The position numbers and the translations under genes were made by a program. A stretch of 64,000 nt of DNA from Siderastrea siderea (lineage: Eukaryota; Cnidaria; Anthozoa; Scleractinia; Rhizangiidae). The notes under the pieces were generated by a model. It worked only from the letters and a program-made list of their open reading frames with translations. It had not been told where the DNA came from and did not search any database. Below, piece by piece: positions 12,501 through 24,557 of the stretch (its first letter is position 1; every line of letters starts with the position of its first letter). The stretch lies in assembly GCA_964030785.1 (NCBI GenBank), contig OZ034970.1:40728377-40792376 (forward strand), given 5' to 3'.

Positions 12501-15500
12501 TGGTGATGTTGGGCGGAAGGGTCATTTATCATTAGAAGGGCCTAAAATTAATACAGTGTTTCAATTTATAACCCTTGAAATATACAACAAACTCAAAAAG
12601 GCCCCCCGTGGTATAAGGGGGGAGGGCGAAGGGAGGGATTTGGAAAGTCAATGGAACGTCATCTAAGTGGATGCGCCATCTCACATTTTACTTCGGGGCA
12701 GCATCTAGCAAAATGAACCGAAATTAAAACATTTTCATTAAGACTTAAATATGGTATATTTTAATACCTTGTTGATCAGCTTTTTCTCGTCGTGTTACAC
12801 TTTTTCCATCGAAATAAAAATGAAAAACACCCACTTTTGTTCAAAAGTAGTCTGACCCGCCGAAGCTCGTAATCTCAGTGACTGGTTTTCACCAAACAGC
12901 TACTGAAAAAGGAAATTGTTGAATAAAACTCCGCTTGGATAAAACCCTTACGGGAAAGTGGAATCCATCCTTCACCCCCCCCCCCCCCCCCCCGCCACAC
13001 ACACACACACACACCGCCGCCACCACAAATACGTCCGAGGGTTAGCTGTTTAGTCGTTTGCTCAAATCATTTCATGATAGCTTATCAATTTTAATTACGT
13101 TCTCTGCGAAGGTATTTGGATTCAAATGCTATCACATCTCTACCTGGCGCAGTGTTTGCCACACTGAAAAGATTGTATACGCTGTGAGTAAAAACTTTAT
13201 TCATCCATCCATCCATCCATCCATCCATCCATCCCTCCCTTTCTCTCTCTCTCCCTCCCTGCGTCCTCCCGTCCGTCCGTCCGTCCGTCCGTCCGTCCGT
13301 CTGTCAGATCGTTCGTTCGTTCCTTCCTTCCTTCCTTCCTTCCTTCCTTCCTTCCTTCCTTCCTTTCTTCCTTCCTTCCTTCCTTCCTTCCTTCCTTCAT
13401 TTTTACATGTCATTCTACCATTAGAAAGCGGTAATTTATCAGTTGGTTATCGCGTTCTGTGTACGAAATTTGGCTGCTGGCACAGCAGGTAAACCTGGGA
13501 GTGAATGCCTGTTCAATCTTGGAGGTGCACCCTCGGGGACAGTAAAGACACTGGTAGCATGTCGTGCAGGTTGCACATGCAAAGGCCTTTAGCTATTAAA
13601 CTAAATCATTTTTTCACATTATAAAACTGCATATTTCAGATTTCTTTGGCGTCCACGCTTTGTTTAATTTTTATTTAAACACCGGATTTGCCTTACTATT
13701 CTATTTCAAGGCGCTTGTCAACAAACAATATTACTTCTCTACCCGAAGGAATGTTTCTTAACCTGCCAAGACTCACGAAGCTGTAAGTGGCATGAGCCCT
13801 GCTACACACCACAAGAAATTATAACTAATAGGCCATTTACGAGTTCCCTTAAGCCTCTTTCTCACGGTGAGGCCTGGTGCACAGATGAGTATTTATTTAC
13901 ATGAAAGGAAAATTAAATTTTCACAAGAAAGGTTGCGCACTAGGCCTTGTTATGAAAAGGAGCCCTGTTGAACAGCAATTCGGAAATGGCCTATTAACGT
14001 GTTTATTCTGTATTGACCGCGACCAAGTATTGTTGAACACAAATTTTGGATGTATCAACTGAGTTGATTAGGTAAATTGGCCACCGTAAGGAGACTGAAA
14101 GCTGACGTTTCGAGCGTTAGCCCTTCGTCAGAGCGAATCAAGGAATTGTGGGTTGCACATGCTTTATATGGGGAGTGGTGGAGCTACACTATTGGTAGGA
14201 ACATGGCAACGTGAAAAACAAGAATAAATTAGCTGAATGAAAAGCGTTCGTTGATACCTTGGGGATTAAGTGTGCCGATTTGAAAAATGAATTTTTGTTC
14301 TAGATTTTTACGGATTTCCGTGTTTAACCCTGGTTTAGGGAAAGGTGTTGGCTAGAATGATCTGATGATCTGAGGGAGATTGAAATGTCGGGCGACTGGT
14401 TTGGAGGCGTCCTTGACATTACTTTCAACGTCTCGTAGGTGTTCGCTGAAACAGTCGCCTAGTTCCTCTCTGTTTCACCAATGTATATCTTTTTGCATAA
14501 AGTGCAATCGTAGGTGGTCGTTTCCGCAAGCACCTACAAGACGTTGAAAGAAATGACAAGGACGGATCCAAACCAGTCGCCCGACATTTCAATCTCCCTA
14601 ATCATTCCATCCAACGCGTGACGATCTGTGGCCTTTCCCTAACCCAGGGTAACAGGGAAAGCAGTAAAAATCTAGAACAAAAATTCTTTTCTCAAATCGG
14701 CACACTTAATTCCCAAGGTATCAACGAACGCTTTTCATTTCACTAATTAATTTTTTTTCACGTACCAATAGTGTAGCTCCACCACTCTCCATATAAACCA
14801 AGTGCAACCCACAATTCCTTGGTTCACTCTGACGAAGGGCTAACGCTCGAAACGTCAGCTTTCAATCTCTTTACGGTGGCCAATATACCTAATCAACTCA
14901 GTTGATAAATCCAAATTTTGTGTTCCACGTTCCCACCGACGCAGCACAACGGTTTCTTTAGAAAATTACCCCCTTGTTCGAGTATTGTTGATTTACATCA
15001 TCCTGCGGGCACTGTAAAAGCAAGACGAAAGAGCGTAAAGAAACCTATAGAATACATTCCCCTAAAGTGGTATACACTCGCCCAAGGTGGTGAAACAAAA
15101 TTGTCATTTTGTTGTTGTTTTACTATCTTTTGTCGCAAAGAGAATAAGCTAAGGAGAGGAGACACCGGGTATGCCTTAACGAAACCAATTGTTAATTGCA
15201 TAGCTTTATACAGACGGGAAATTCGTGTCATTGACAGTCTTCGTTTCTTTCAATTTCTTGCTCATAGAAAGCACTGCCTGCGTGCTCATGACTTAGATGT
15301 AGAATCGGTACATTTTATAATTCTGGCATTTATTTAAAGTTAAACCGACACAAACACCTTTTTGCAGATATTTGGATTCGAACGTTATCAGGTCTCTACC
15401 TGACGGAGTGTTTGCCAATCGGACAAGACTTCGAGACCTGTGGGTGACAAAGTTAATAAATTAAAACTTGCAAATTAGGGAACTTTTCTTTGTGGGCAAT

Positions 15501-18500
15501 CATATTATTCCAGTTTAGCAAAATAATGATAGGGGGAAAGTTGAATGGGTGATGCCCTCAAGTCAAGACTTAAACTGTCCTCTATACCTTATTATTATTC
15601 AACAAATTGTCACTATGCCCATATATGGTAAGGAAGCCCTCAATATTTGTCATCCGTACATGACAGATATCCTGCGAGATACGTAAATGACCATATTTGG
15701 AAGTGCACTGTAGATTTTCTTTCATTGCTTGTTTGGCGGCCATTTTGAAAAGCGAGGCAGTTTTAGCAGTGTTCTCCGGAAATTTTAACTCCCTGGAAGA
15801 AACTTTCCACGATTAAATGCTCTCAAAAAGTCAACAAGTATTTGCTTCAGCTCACAAAGATATCCAGAGGTTGACTTGGAATTTTCATAGTGAGAACTCA
15901 ACCAAGAAAATGCTATTGCGAACGAAGCAGCACACTTGCTCACGGAAAGTTGTAAAGACTAAAGTTGAAAAGATTTTAATTCACAGGAAGAGGACTTATA
16001 TTTCTCGGTAAGGTAGCAATATTTTTTTAAATTTGACTTGTCATTTCCAAAGATGAGTTTGTAAATAAGTCTTTTTAAGTGAACGGTAGTAAACTTCGAT
16101 TTCTTGAAGTTCTATTTTGATTTTTATTAAGCTTCTGTGTTGCTAGCTTTTAGCGTTTTCATCATAGAGCCGTAGTTTTTCTCGTTCTGAAATGGTAGTC
16201 GATGGGAATTTGTTGAATAATAAAACAATTATCCTGCTCAATCTTGCGGAATATCCCCTGATTTAGCCAACTCGGCCTACGGCCTCGTCGGCTAAGTATC
16301 AGGTGATATTCCGCGCGATTTCGCAGGATAATTGTTAACATGGGGAGCTTTGGTGAGCTCAGGATTTCACAGCAAGAAGTAATTCAAGGCGCGAAGTTCT
16401 GTCAATCTATTAATGATCTTGCGGTTAGTTCGGTTCCACGGGTGGTATAATAAATTGACATTCTACTGTAACATGTTAATTTACACATCAAGCATATGCC
16501 TGTGCAATCACTGTCGGCAAAACATTTCGCCAACTATGTTCTTCGGTCAGTAACAAAACGCATGATTTAGATGCGTGAGGGTATATTTTGAAACCAAAAC
16601 TTGTCCATTTTGATTGACGGTCTACATAACGAACGACAAAAATCTATGCCTTGATGTACGCATTATTTATAGTTTTCAAATGACTATACATTGGGAAACA
16701 GAGTACTGTATTTAGTACGGGGACAAGTCAATTAGAACCTCGCATACATTTCTGTTTGTGACAAGGTATTATTTTGCGATGCATTTCAACTTTCATGTGA
16801 AATTGAAATTCGACGTTTTGCACACCCGGTGTACACCGAACGCTAAGGGAAGGTACGTTTTTTCTTGGGAGGGGAGGGCTGGGGCCTCAGAGGGGAGGGT
16901 CGTCAGTGAAAGTGAGCACCATAAGGGGAGGGCCATACCTCATGTGAAATATTAAAGGGAGGGTCACACATCTTTTCCAGAATTTTTGTGATGTTGTTTT
17001 CCATTTTTCTTACAGATTAAGTTTTCCTTTTCACCTACTTTGATTTAATTTGGTCTTTTATTATAGGTACTAGGTTACATTTCTACATGTATATTATGCC
17101 ATGGCACATAATTTATCTAGGAGGACTCGTGTCCTTTTCCGTCCGTATCGAGAAGTACTTGACTCAGGTATCGTTTCTTCAGCTTCTTGCTGTTGGCTAT
17201 CCGCTGCCTGATCTCCTGAGTCGTTTAGTTCTGAAGAGTTACTAGTAGATCCAACAATGCGCTCTACACTGTCGGAAATGTAGGAAATATTTGTTTTTGA
17301 GGGCAGATTTCGCATGCTAAACAAATAAACCTTTCTGTTAAAATAACCAACAGCAATGCCGGCTAGTCGGGGACAGAAGCGCGTGTATTTTCCCTTAGAT
17401 ATTTTATGTTCAAAACTTTTATACTACTCAATTACTTCCATATTCAAACTTCAGCTATAAAACTCCCAGCTATAAATATCCCACACTGATTGTTCGCATT
17501 TTCTTTGTTTCAGCGTGCACACATTCAATATCGACATATATTCATATTCAAATACTTTGCATTCACAAGCGAAACGTTCTGAGGTTTCTACAGCATGGAA
17601 CATACCATGTAGTAGTGAGGGGAGGGTCGCACTTTTGTTAGTCACCTTAAGGTGGGGGGGGGGGGGGGTCAGACGTTTTTTTATTAAAACGCAAGGGAGG
17701 GCCAACACTTTTTTGGGAAAAAATACCAAAATTCCCCAGCCCTCCCCCCCCAAGAAAAAACGTACCTTCCCTAATAATGTACTCGCCAACCCGGGCTGGC
17801 CAATCAGTTTGACCTGAGTTTGATCTGTTTGATGACGTTCCCTCATCAATTATCCCTCAAGGTGACAATCTATTGTCTACCAATGTACCATACTTCAATG
17901 TACAACATATACAAAGCTTTCACACAGGAAGAGACCCAATTCGTAGATCTGATTGGTGTTGAAGACTAATAAGTTAAAAGGTTACAAGATCATTAATATT
18001 CTACTTGAGCGGAAATAACAATCTACAGAGGACAATGAGTTTACTGTGACACTGGTAGGCTCGATAAAATAGGCTATGGCGTCGATCGCGCCTCGTCCAA
18101 GTATCCTTGGTCGCTTTCCGCATGTTTCCAGAGTTACTGGCTATAATCGGGACCCAGAAAAGCACTGGTATGTAGTCACTAAACTTGCGTACGGCTTAAG
18201 GCTTAAGATGAATTTGCTAAGAGCGAAATTTTCACCACTTTCCTGACGAAATACACTGTAGCATCAATACATCGGAAGCCCGCCAAGCGAGGTTGTGACT
18301 TCAACAGACAACCAAGCCATAGTTTTGTTGTGTCGTCGTTTGAGCTTTATGCCAGATTGCCTCGGCAGCGAGAGTGTGCGAAAGACGGGTTGGCTCGCTC
18401 CTCAAAATTTGGTCCTGTTGTGGAAGCGGTAAAAGGAATTGCTTTGGACTGTGACTCACCGTGTAGTTTTGGCGGGAAAAACTTCGGGTTGAATCACAGT

Positions 18501-21500
18501 GCCCTTTTAGGAAGCATATACCCATAGATAGAGGTAATTTTGCCTTCGCATTAATCTGCTCTGTGCCCTTTTAGGTAGCACATACCCAAGGACACAGTAA
18601 TTTTGCCTTCGCGTTAATCTGCTCTGTGCCCTCTTAGGTAGCACATACTCAAGGGTTCAGTTAATTTTGCCTTCGTGTTAATCTGCTCTGTGCCCTTTTA
18701 GGTAGCACATACCCAAGGGTTCAGTTAATTTTGCCTTCGCGTTAATCTGCTCTGTGCCCTTTTAGGTAGCACATACCCAAGGACACAAGTAAATTTGCCG
18801 TCGCGTTAATCCGCTCTGTGCCTTTTTAGGTAGCACATACAAGGTGGACGGTTAATTTTGCCTTCGCGTTAATCTGCTCTGTGCTTCTACATAGCATATA
18901 CCCAAGGGTACGGCTAAAATTAATCTGCTCTGTACGGCTAAATATTTTAATTTCGCAGCATATAAATACCCAAGGAAATCAATCACGCGCTCGTCACGAT
19001 TCTACGCAGCGGGCGATTTTCGCGCTGGCTCGCGTTCTTTTTAATTTGCTCGACTGTCCCTAAGCGAAAAGAGAGATTGCTCGTAGTGTGTATATCAGCC
19101 GAACCTAATCAGAATCAACAAGCAACCCCTTTTTTATCAGATACGCTAGAATGTAACTAATAGTTAACGTTACGGCAGAGGTTACGTTACGCAAAGGTGT
19201 TATGGAAGACTTTCATTCTTCTTTTGACGTTACGGAATAAGGCGCCTTCTTGATAACTCCGCTCTTGCGGAAACTTTGTTTTATAAAGGGTCACCCGGTG
19301 TGAAATATAAACCCAGCTGATGTACACATCTCACCCAACGCGCGCCGGCTTGAACGGCCAGATAGAAAAGCTGGACTGGACTCTGGACTGGACTCTGGAC
19401 TGGACTTTGGACTGGACTCTGGACTGGACTTTGGACTGACTTTTATTGACTTGAAATGAACTTAATATTTTACTCATTAGTCAATAATTAAAAATAAAGT
19501 GAATTTTTTTTCTACATGAATAGTTTTTCGGGACTAATTTACAATAAATTTTTTTTGCTTTGTGCCGTTATGCACGATTTGTATTTTTTCTGTAAAAATT
19601 GTGCAGGAATTTTTTTTCGTATTTGCCCCCACCCCCCTCTTCCAAAAAAATAAAAATAAAAACAAAATGGTCCATCCCTTAAATAAAAACAACTCAATTT
19701 AATTATGAACCAGTTTTTAGAAACATTTTAACAATTTACCAGAAAACCCACGCTCCTCCACGATAGCGCGCAGCTCGCGCGATATAATTTTCGATCTGTG
19801 TGGAGCCTGTTGGTGAGTAAAAGACCTATTGTTTTCTTTTCTGGCTTGAAAAGTGTTGACAGATTGAAACCGGGGAGTAGAAGAACCGATTACTGCGCGG
19901 GTGACAGTACGTGGTATGCCAGCAAAATAAAGACATAAAATGGGGAAAACATTGTAGTACTGTAGTACAGCGACTGTAGTACGTGTTTGATTTTCAAATT
20001 CGTTGGTAAATCGGCCTTGTCCGATGAAAGGAAACTTCTGGTATCTGGCATGAGAACTGTCAGTGAAAAGACGCTTTGTCTTTTTTTTTGAAATTCAATT
20101 CTGGGAATATCTGGAATATATAGGTAACTGACAGGCGCGTTAACAATCATCAAATAATAATCGCGTGCCGATCACACACGTACTATCCGGACTATCTATT
20201 ACGGTGTTCCCACGTTCAACTCTGCGTTTGCAAAAATAATGGATTGTGGAAGTAATGGTTTTCACGATGGAGATGAGAAGTCCACGCGTACATATGCTAG
20301 CGTTGTCCGTGGAGAGGATTCGTCGGCTCCGATGACAAATTCGTGGTGGAGAAAATTGCAGCTTGAAAATGAAGACGAAGCCATCGCCCTGGCCACCAGG
20401 AACTCGATCGAGGATCTGGTAAAGGTACATGTAATTCATTAATTCCTCTAGCTAATCTGTCTAAACACAAATATTTGGAATAAGGCAACTGTTTATAACC
20501 CATTCTTTATAGTCCAGATAGTACGTGTGTGATCGGCACGCGATTGTTATTTGATAGTTGTTAACGCGCCTGTCAGTTACCTATATATTCCAGATATTCC
20601 CAGAATTGAATTTTAAGAAAAACAAAGCGTCTTTTCACTGACAGTTCTCATGCCAGATACCAGAAGTTTCCTTTCATCAGACGAGACCGATTTACCAACG
20701 AATTTGAAAATCAAACACGTACTATAGTCGCTGTACTACAGTACTACAATGTTTTCCCCATTTTATGTCTTTATTTTGTTGGCATACCACGTACTGTAAC
20801 CCGCGCAGTAATCGGTTCTTCTACTCCCCGGTTTCAATCTGTCAACATTTTTCAAGCCAGAAAAGAAAACAATAGGTCTTTTACTCACCAACAGGCTCCA
20901 CACAGATCGAAAATTATATCGCGCGAGCTGCGCGCTATCGTGGAGGAGCGTGGGTTTTCTGGTAAATTGTTAAAAGGTTTCTAAAAACTGGTTCATAATT
21001 AAGTTGAGTTGTTTTTATTTAAGGGATGGACCATTTTGTTTTATTTTTATTCTTTTTGGAAGGGGGGGGGGGGTGGGGGCAAATACGAAAAAAATTCCTG
21101 CACAACTTTTACAGAAGAAATATAAATCGTGCATAACGGCACAAAGCAAAAAAAATATATTGCAAATTAGTCCCGAAAAAATATTCATGTAGAAAAAATT
21201 TTCACTTTATTTTAATTATTAACTAATTAGTAAAATATTAAGTTCATTTCAAGTCAATAAAAGTCAGTCCAAAGTCCAGTCCAAAGTCCAGTCCAAAGTC
21301 CAGTCCAGAGTCCAGTCCAGAGTCCAGTCCAGCTTTTCTATCTGGCCGGCTTGAACCAGTATTATATCTCGGAATCATTCACGCTGGTGGTCCAGGGAAA
21401 TTTTCACAGAACAAATCGAGAACCACGTAAAGCAGCGGAAATACTCAATGCCCAGGTTAATGCTACTTTGATGAATGCCCAGGATCCAGAGAAGCGATGC

Positions 21501-24500
21501 CCCGATTGCCTTCGATGTCCAGTCAGGTCAACAAGGTCGAATAAACAGTAGCAGAGATTGCGGTGAAATTTATCTCGCAAGCAGGCATATCCTAAAAGCT
21601 GGACTGGACCCTGGACCCTGGACCCTGGACTCTGGACTCTGGACTCTGGACTCTGGACTCTGGACTCTGGACTCTGGACTCTGGTTTTTTTTCCTCTCAA
21701 AACTTCATCCCCCCCAAAAAAAACCTCTATCTCCCCCCCCCCGAAAAACCTCTATATCTCCCCCATGAAACTCCCCCTCCCCCCATAAACATTTCTTCCC
21801 CCAAATATAGTGTGCGTGTTTTCAAACAAACAACGTTATTCCCCCCACCCACCTCCCCGAAAAAACCTTTATGTCTCCCCCTTAAAACTGCTCCCTCCCA
21901 AAAAACCCCCCTCCCCTCCCCCAAATAAAAAATACAACTACATTGGAATCGATTGAACAAACACTTGTCGTCTCAATGTTCTTCCACAAATCAGCATTGA
22001 AATCACGAAGGCCATCGAACGACCCGACCCCAATCCTTTAAAAAAAGTATTTGGTGTGCGAACGTGATTGCATTACACAACAAGCAAAGATCAGATAAAA
22101 TTCTCTATTCATCGATTCGACGTGTGCAAGCTCTTATCAGCTGTTACTCTTGTTTTCAGTCAAGCATAAAGTATTGTTTGTCCTTGAAATAAATTGCGTT
22201 TTTTTAGAACGTTACTTGTTCGATGGTCATACTAAAGCTTGTTAATTGCAGCCGCTCAGAGGCTCTTTCCGACCCCAATTTTGGCGTGCGAACGTGATTG
22301 CATTACACAACAAGCAAAGATCAGATAAAATTCTCTATTGTTTTATCGATGCGACGTGTGCAAGCTCTTATCAGCTGCCAGTGACAACCTAAGGTGTTAC
22401 AGTTACTCCTGTTTTCAGTCAAGCATAAAGTATTGTTTGTCCTTGAAATAAATTGCGTGTTTTCAGAACGTTACTTGTTCGATGGTCATACTAAAGCTTG
22501 TTAATTGCAGCCGCTCAGAGGCTCTTTCCGCGCGCAGATAGGTTCTATTCACCGACACGTGCAAGGCCTTGCGTACTTTTATCAACTAATCTGATAACCA
22601 GCTTTTTAAAAAGCATACGCGTAATTAACTGTCCAGACAGAGACATTGGTGTCTCAGTTGACCAAGTTTAGGTGCTGTGATTTTAATTATTTATTAGCAA
22701 AAAAACCCCTTTTCTGCAGGCAACATAAAATACATAAGACGATAGGTGATTTGCCGAAACACACGGACAAAAATATTTTAACGGATAATACGGATAGCAC
22801 TCTTCTTCGAGTAACAAAACAACTTCACACCCTAAGAAAAGTGACGTTCCTGTATCAGTATCAGTCGCATCGATGAATAGAGAATTTTATCTGATCTTTG
22901 CTTATTGTGTAATGCAATCACGTTCGCACGCCAAATACTTTTTTTTAAGGATTGGGGTCGGAAAGAGCCTCTGAGCGGCTGCAATTAACAAGCTTTAGTA
23001 TGACCATCGAACAAGTAACGTTCTAAAAAAACGCAATTTATTTCAAGGACAAACAATACTTTATGCTTGACTGAAAACAAGAGTAACTGTAACACCTTAG
23101 GTAAACAACATTGTCATTGGCAGCTGATAAGACCTTGCACACGTCGCATCGATGAATAGAGAATTTTTATATCTGGTCTTTGCTTGTTGTGTAATGCAAT
23201 CACCTTCGCACGCCAAATACTTTTTTTAAAAGATTGGGGTCGGGTCGTTCGATGGCGTTCGTGATTTCAATGCCGATTTGTGGAAGAATATTGAGACGAC
23301 AAGTGTTTGTTCAATCGATTCCAATGTAGTTGTATTTTTTATTTGGGGGAGGGGAGGGGGTTTTTTGGGAGGGGGCAGTTTTAAGGGTTTTTCGAGGAGG
23401 TGGGTGGGGGGAATAACGTTGTTTGTTTGAAAACACGCACACTATATTTGGGGGAAGAAATGTTTATGGGGGAGGGGGGAGTTTCATGGGGGAGATATAG
23501 AGGTTTTTCGGGGGGGAGATAGAGGGGTTTTTTTGGGGGGGGGGATAAAGTTTTGAGAGGAAAAAAAACCAGAGTCCAGAGTCCAGAGTCCAGAGTCCAG
23601 AGTCCAGGGTCCAGGGTCCAGGGTCCAGTCCAGCTTTTAGGATATGCCTCGCAAGCAGGCTTCCTCCGCAGGCGTATGTCTTATGCAAGCGGCAAAAGTC
23701 GGGGTACTTGTGCCGCCTGTGCCCTCAAAGTAACTACTCTCTTTGTTTGTTTGTTTGTTTTTTAGTAGAAATCAGTTTAGTTACTTGATAAAAAATAAGC
23801 TGCAATCAGGTTAAAATTTCACTGCGATCTTGTTTTCATTAGTCATACAAAGGGACAGACGAAAAGAAATTCAACGAAACCAAACCAAGAAATTTCTAAC
23901 GAACACTTGATCCACGCTGGCTTTCACGTTGTAGGGCAAAAAAGTGTCTGGCAAAGGATGTTAAAAACGAACAAATTTCTCGATGTTATGCGAAAAATTA
24001 CCCACGCGTGACCTGCGGCCAGACGACCGGCCAGACTCTATTTCCGTTCGGTTAAACGGGCCCGCGGTAACCGCAGAACAAGAAAAGTTTTTAGCGGACG
24101 ACCAAATAAAGTAAATAACAGGAAATATAAAGAACGCTGCTAAAATTGGGCCCGATAGAAGATTATATTGCGCGCTTTATTTTCCTTTTTTTTCTCTTCT
24201 CTGTTTGTCAACAGGTCTCAGTAAATTGTAATTATCTGTCAACATCGTCATATTCTCGTTTCATTCTTATGAATCCTTAAGGTGACAAATCATGGCGTTA
24301 ACTGAGGGGGGATTCAATCCCCCTTCAGCTAATTTACATAACAAATCCTGAAGCGATCAAAGCCTGTCTGATTTGAACCTCGATATGAGCCGTTGACCCT
24401 ATTCACACCGGGGAGCGGTATCTGCCCGCGTGGACTTTAGACTTTTATAACTTCTTTTATATGCAAACTGAAGCCATCAAGCCTGGTGACTTTAAATGAG

Positions 24501-24504
24501 AACA

Positions 24505-24557
<53 letters not shown>

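Noticed and set aside
13199..13400. Regularly spaced repeats considered as a CRISPR-like array
   Set aside because: Pure simple-sequence repeats without spacers, in a eukaryotic intron.
13058..13492. Long open frame of 144 codons with HPSIHPSIHPS and LPSFLPSF repeats
   Set aside because: It is the translation of a tetranucleotide microsatellite. The real coding part here is the 72-base LRR exon at 13112-13183 in another frame.
18488..18960. 64-bp repeats considered as a CRISPR-like or tRNA/5S array
   Set aside because: Whole units repeat without unique spacers, and no box A/B or 5S signature is visible.
21404..21768. Open frames with TLDSGLWTLDSGLW or QSPESRVQSPES repeats
   Set aside because: Translations of the CTGGACT minisatellite in foldback arms. 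The mirrored frame near 23464-23765 confirms this.
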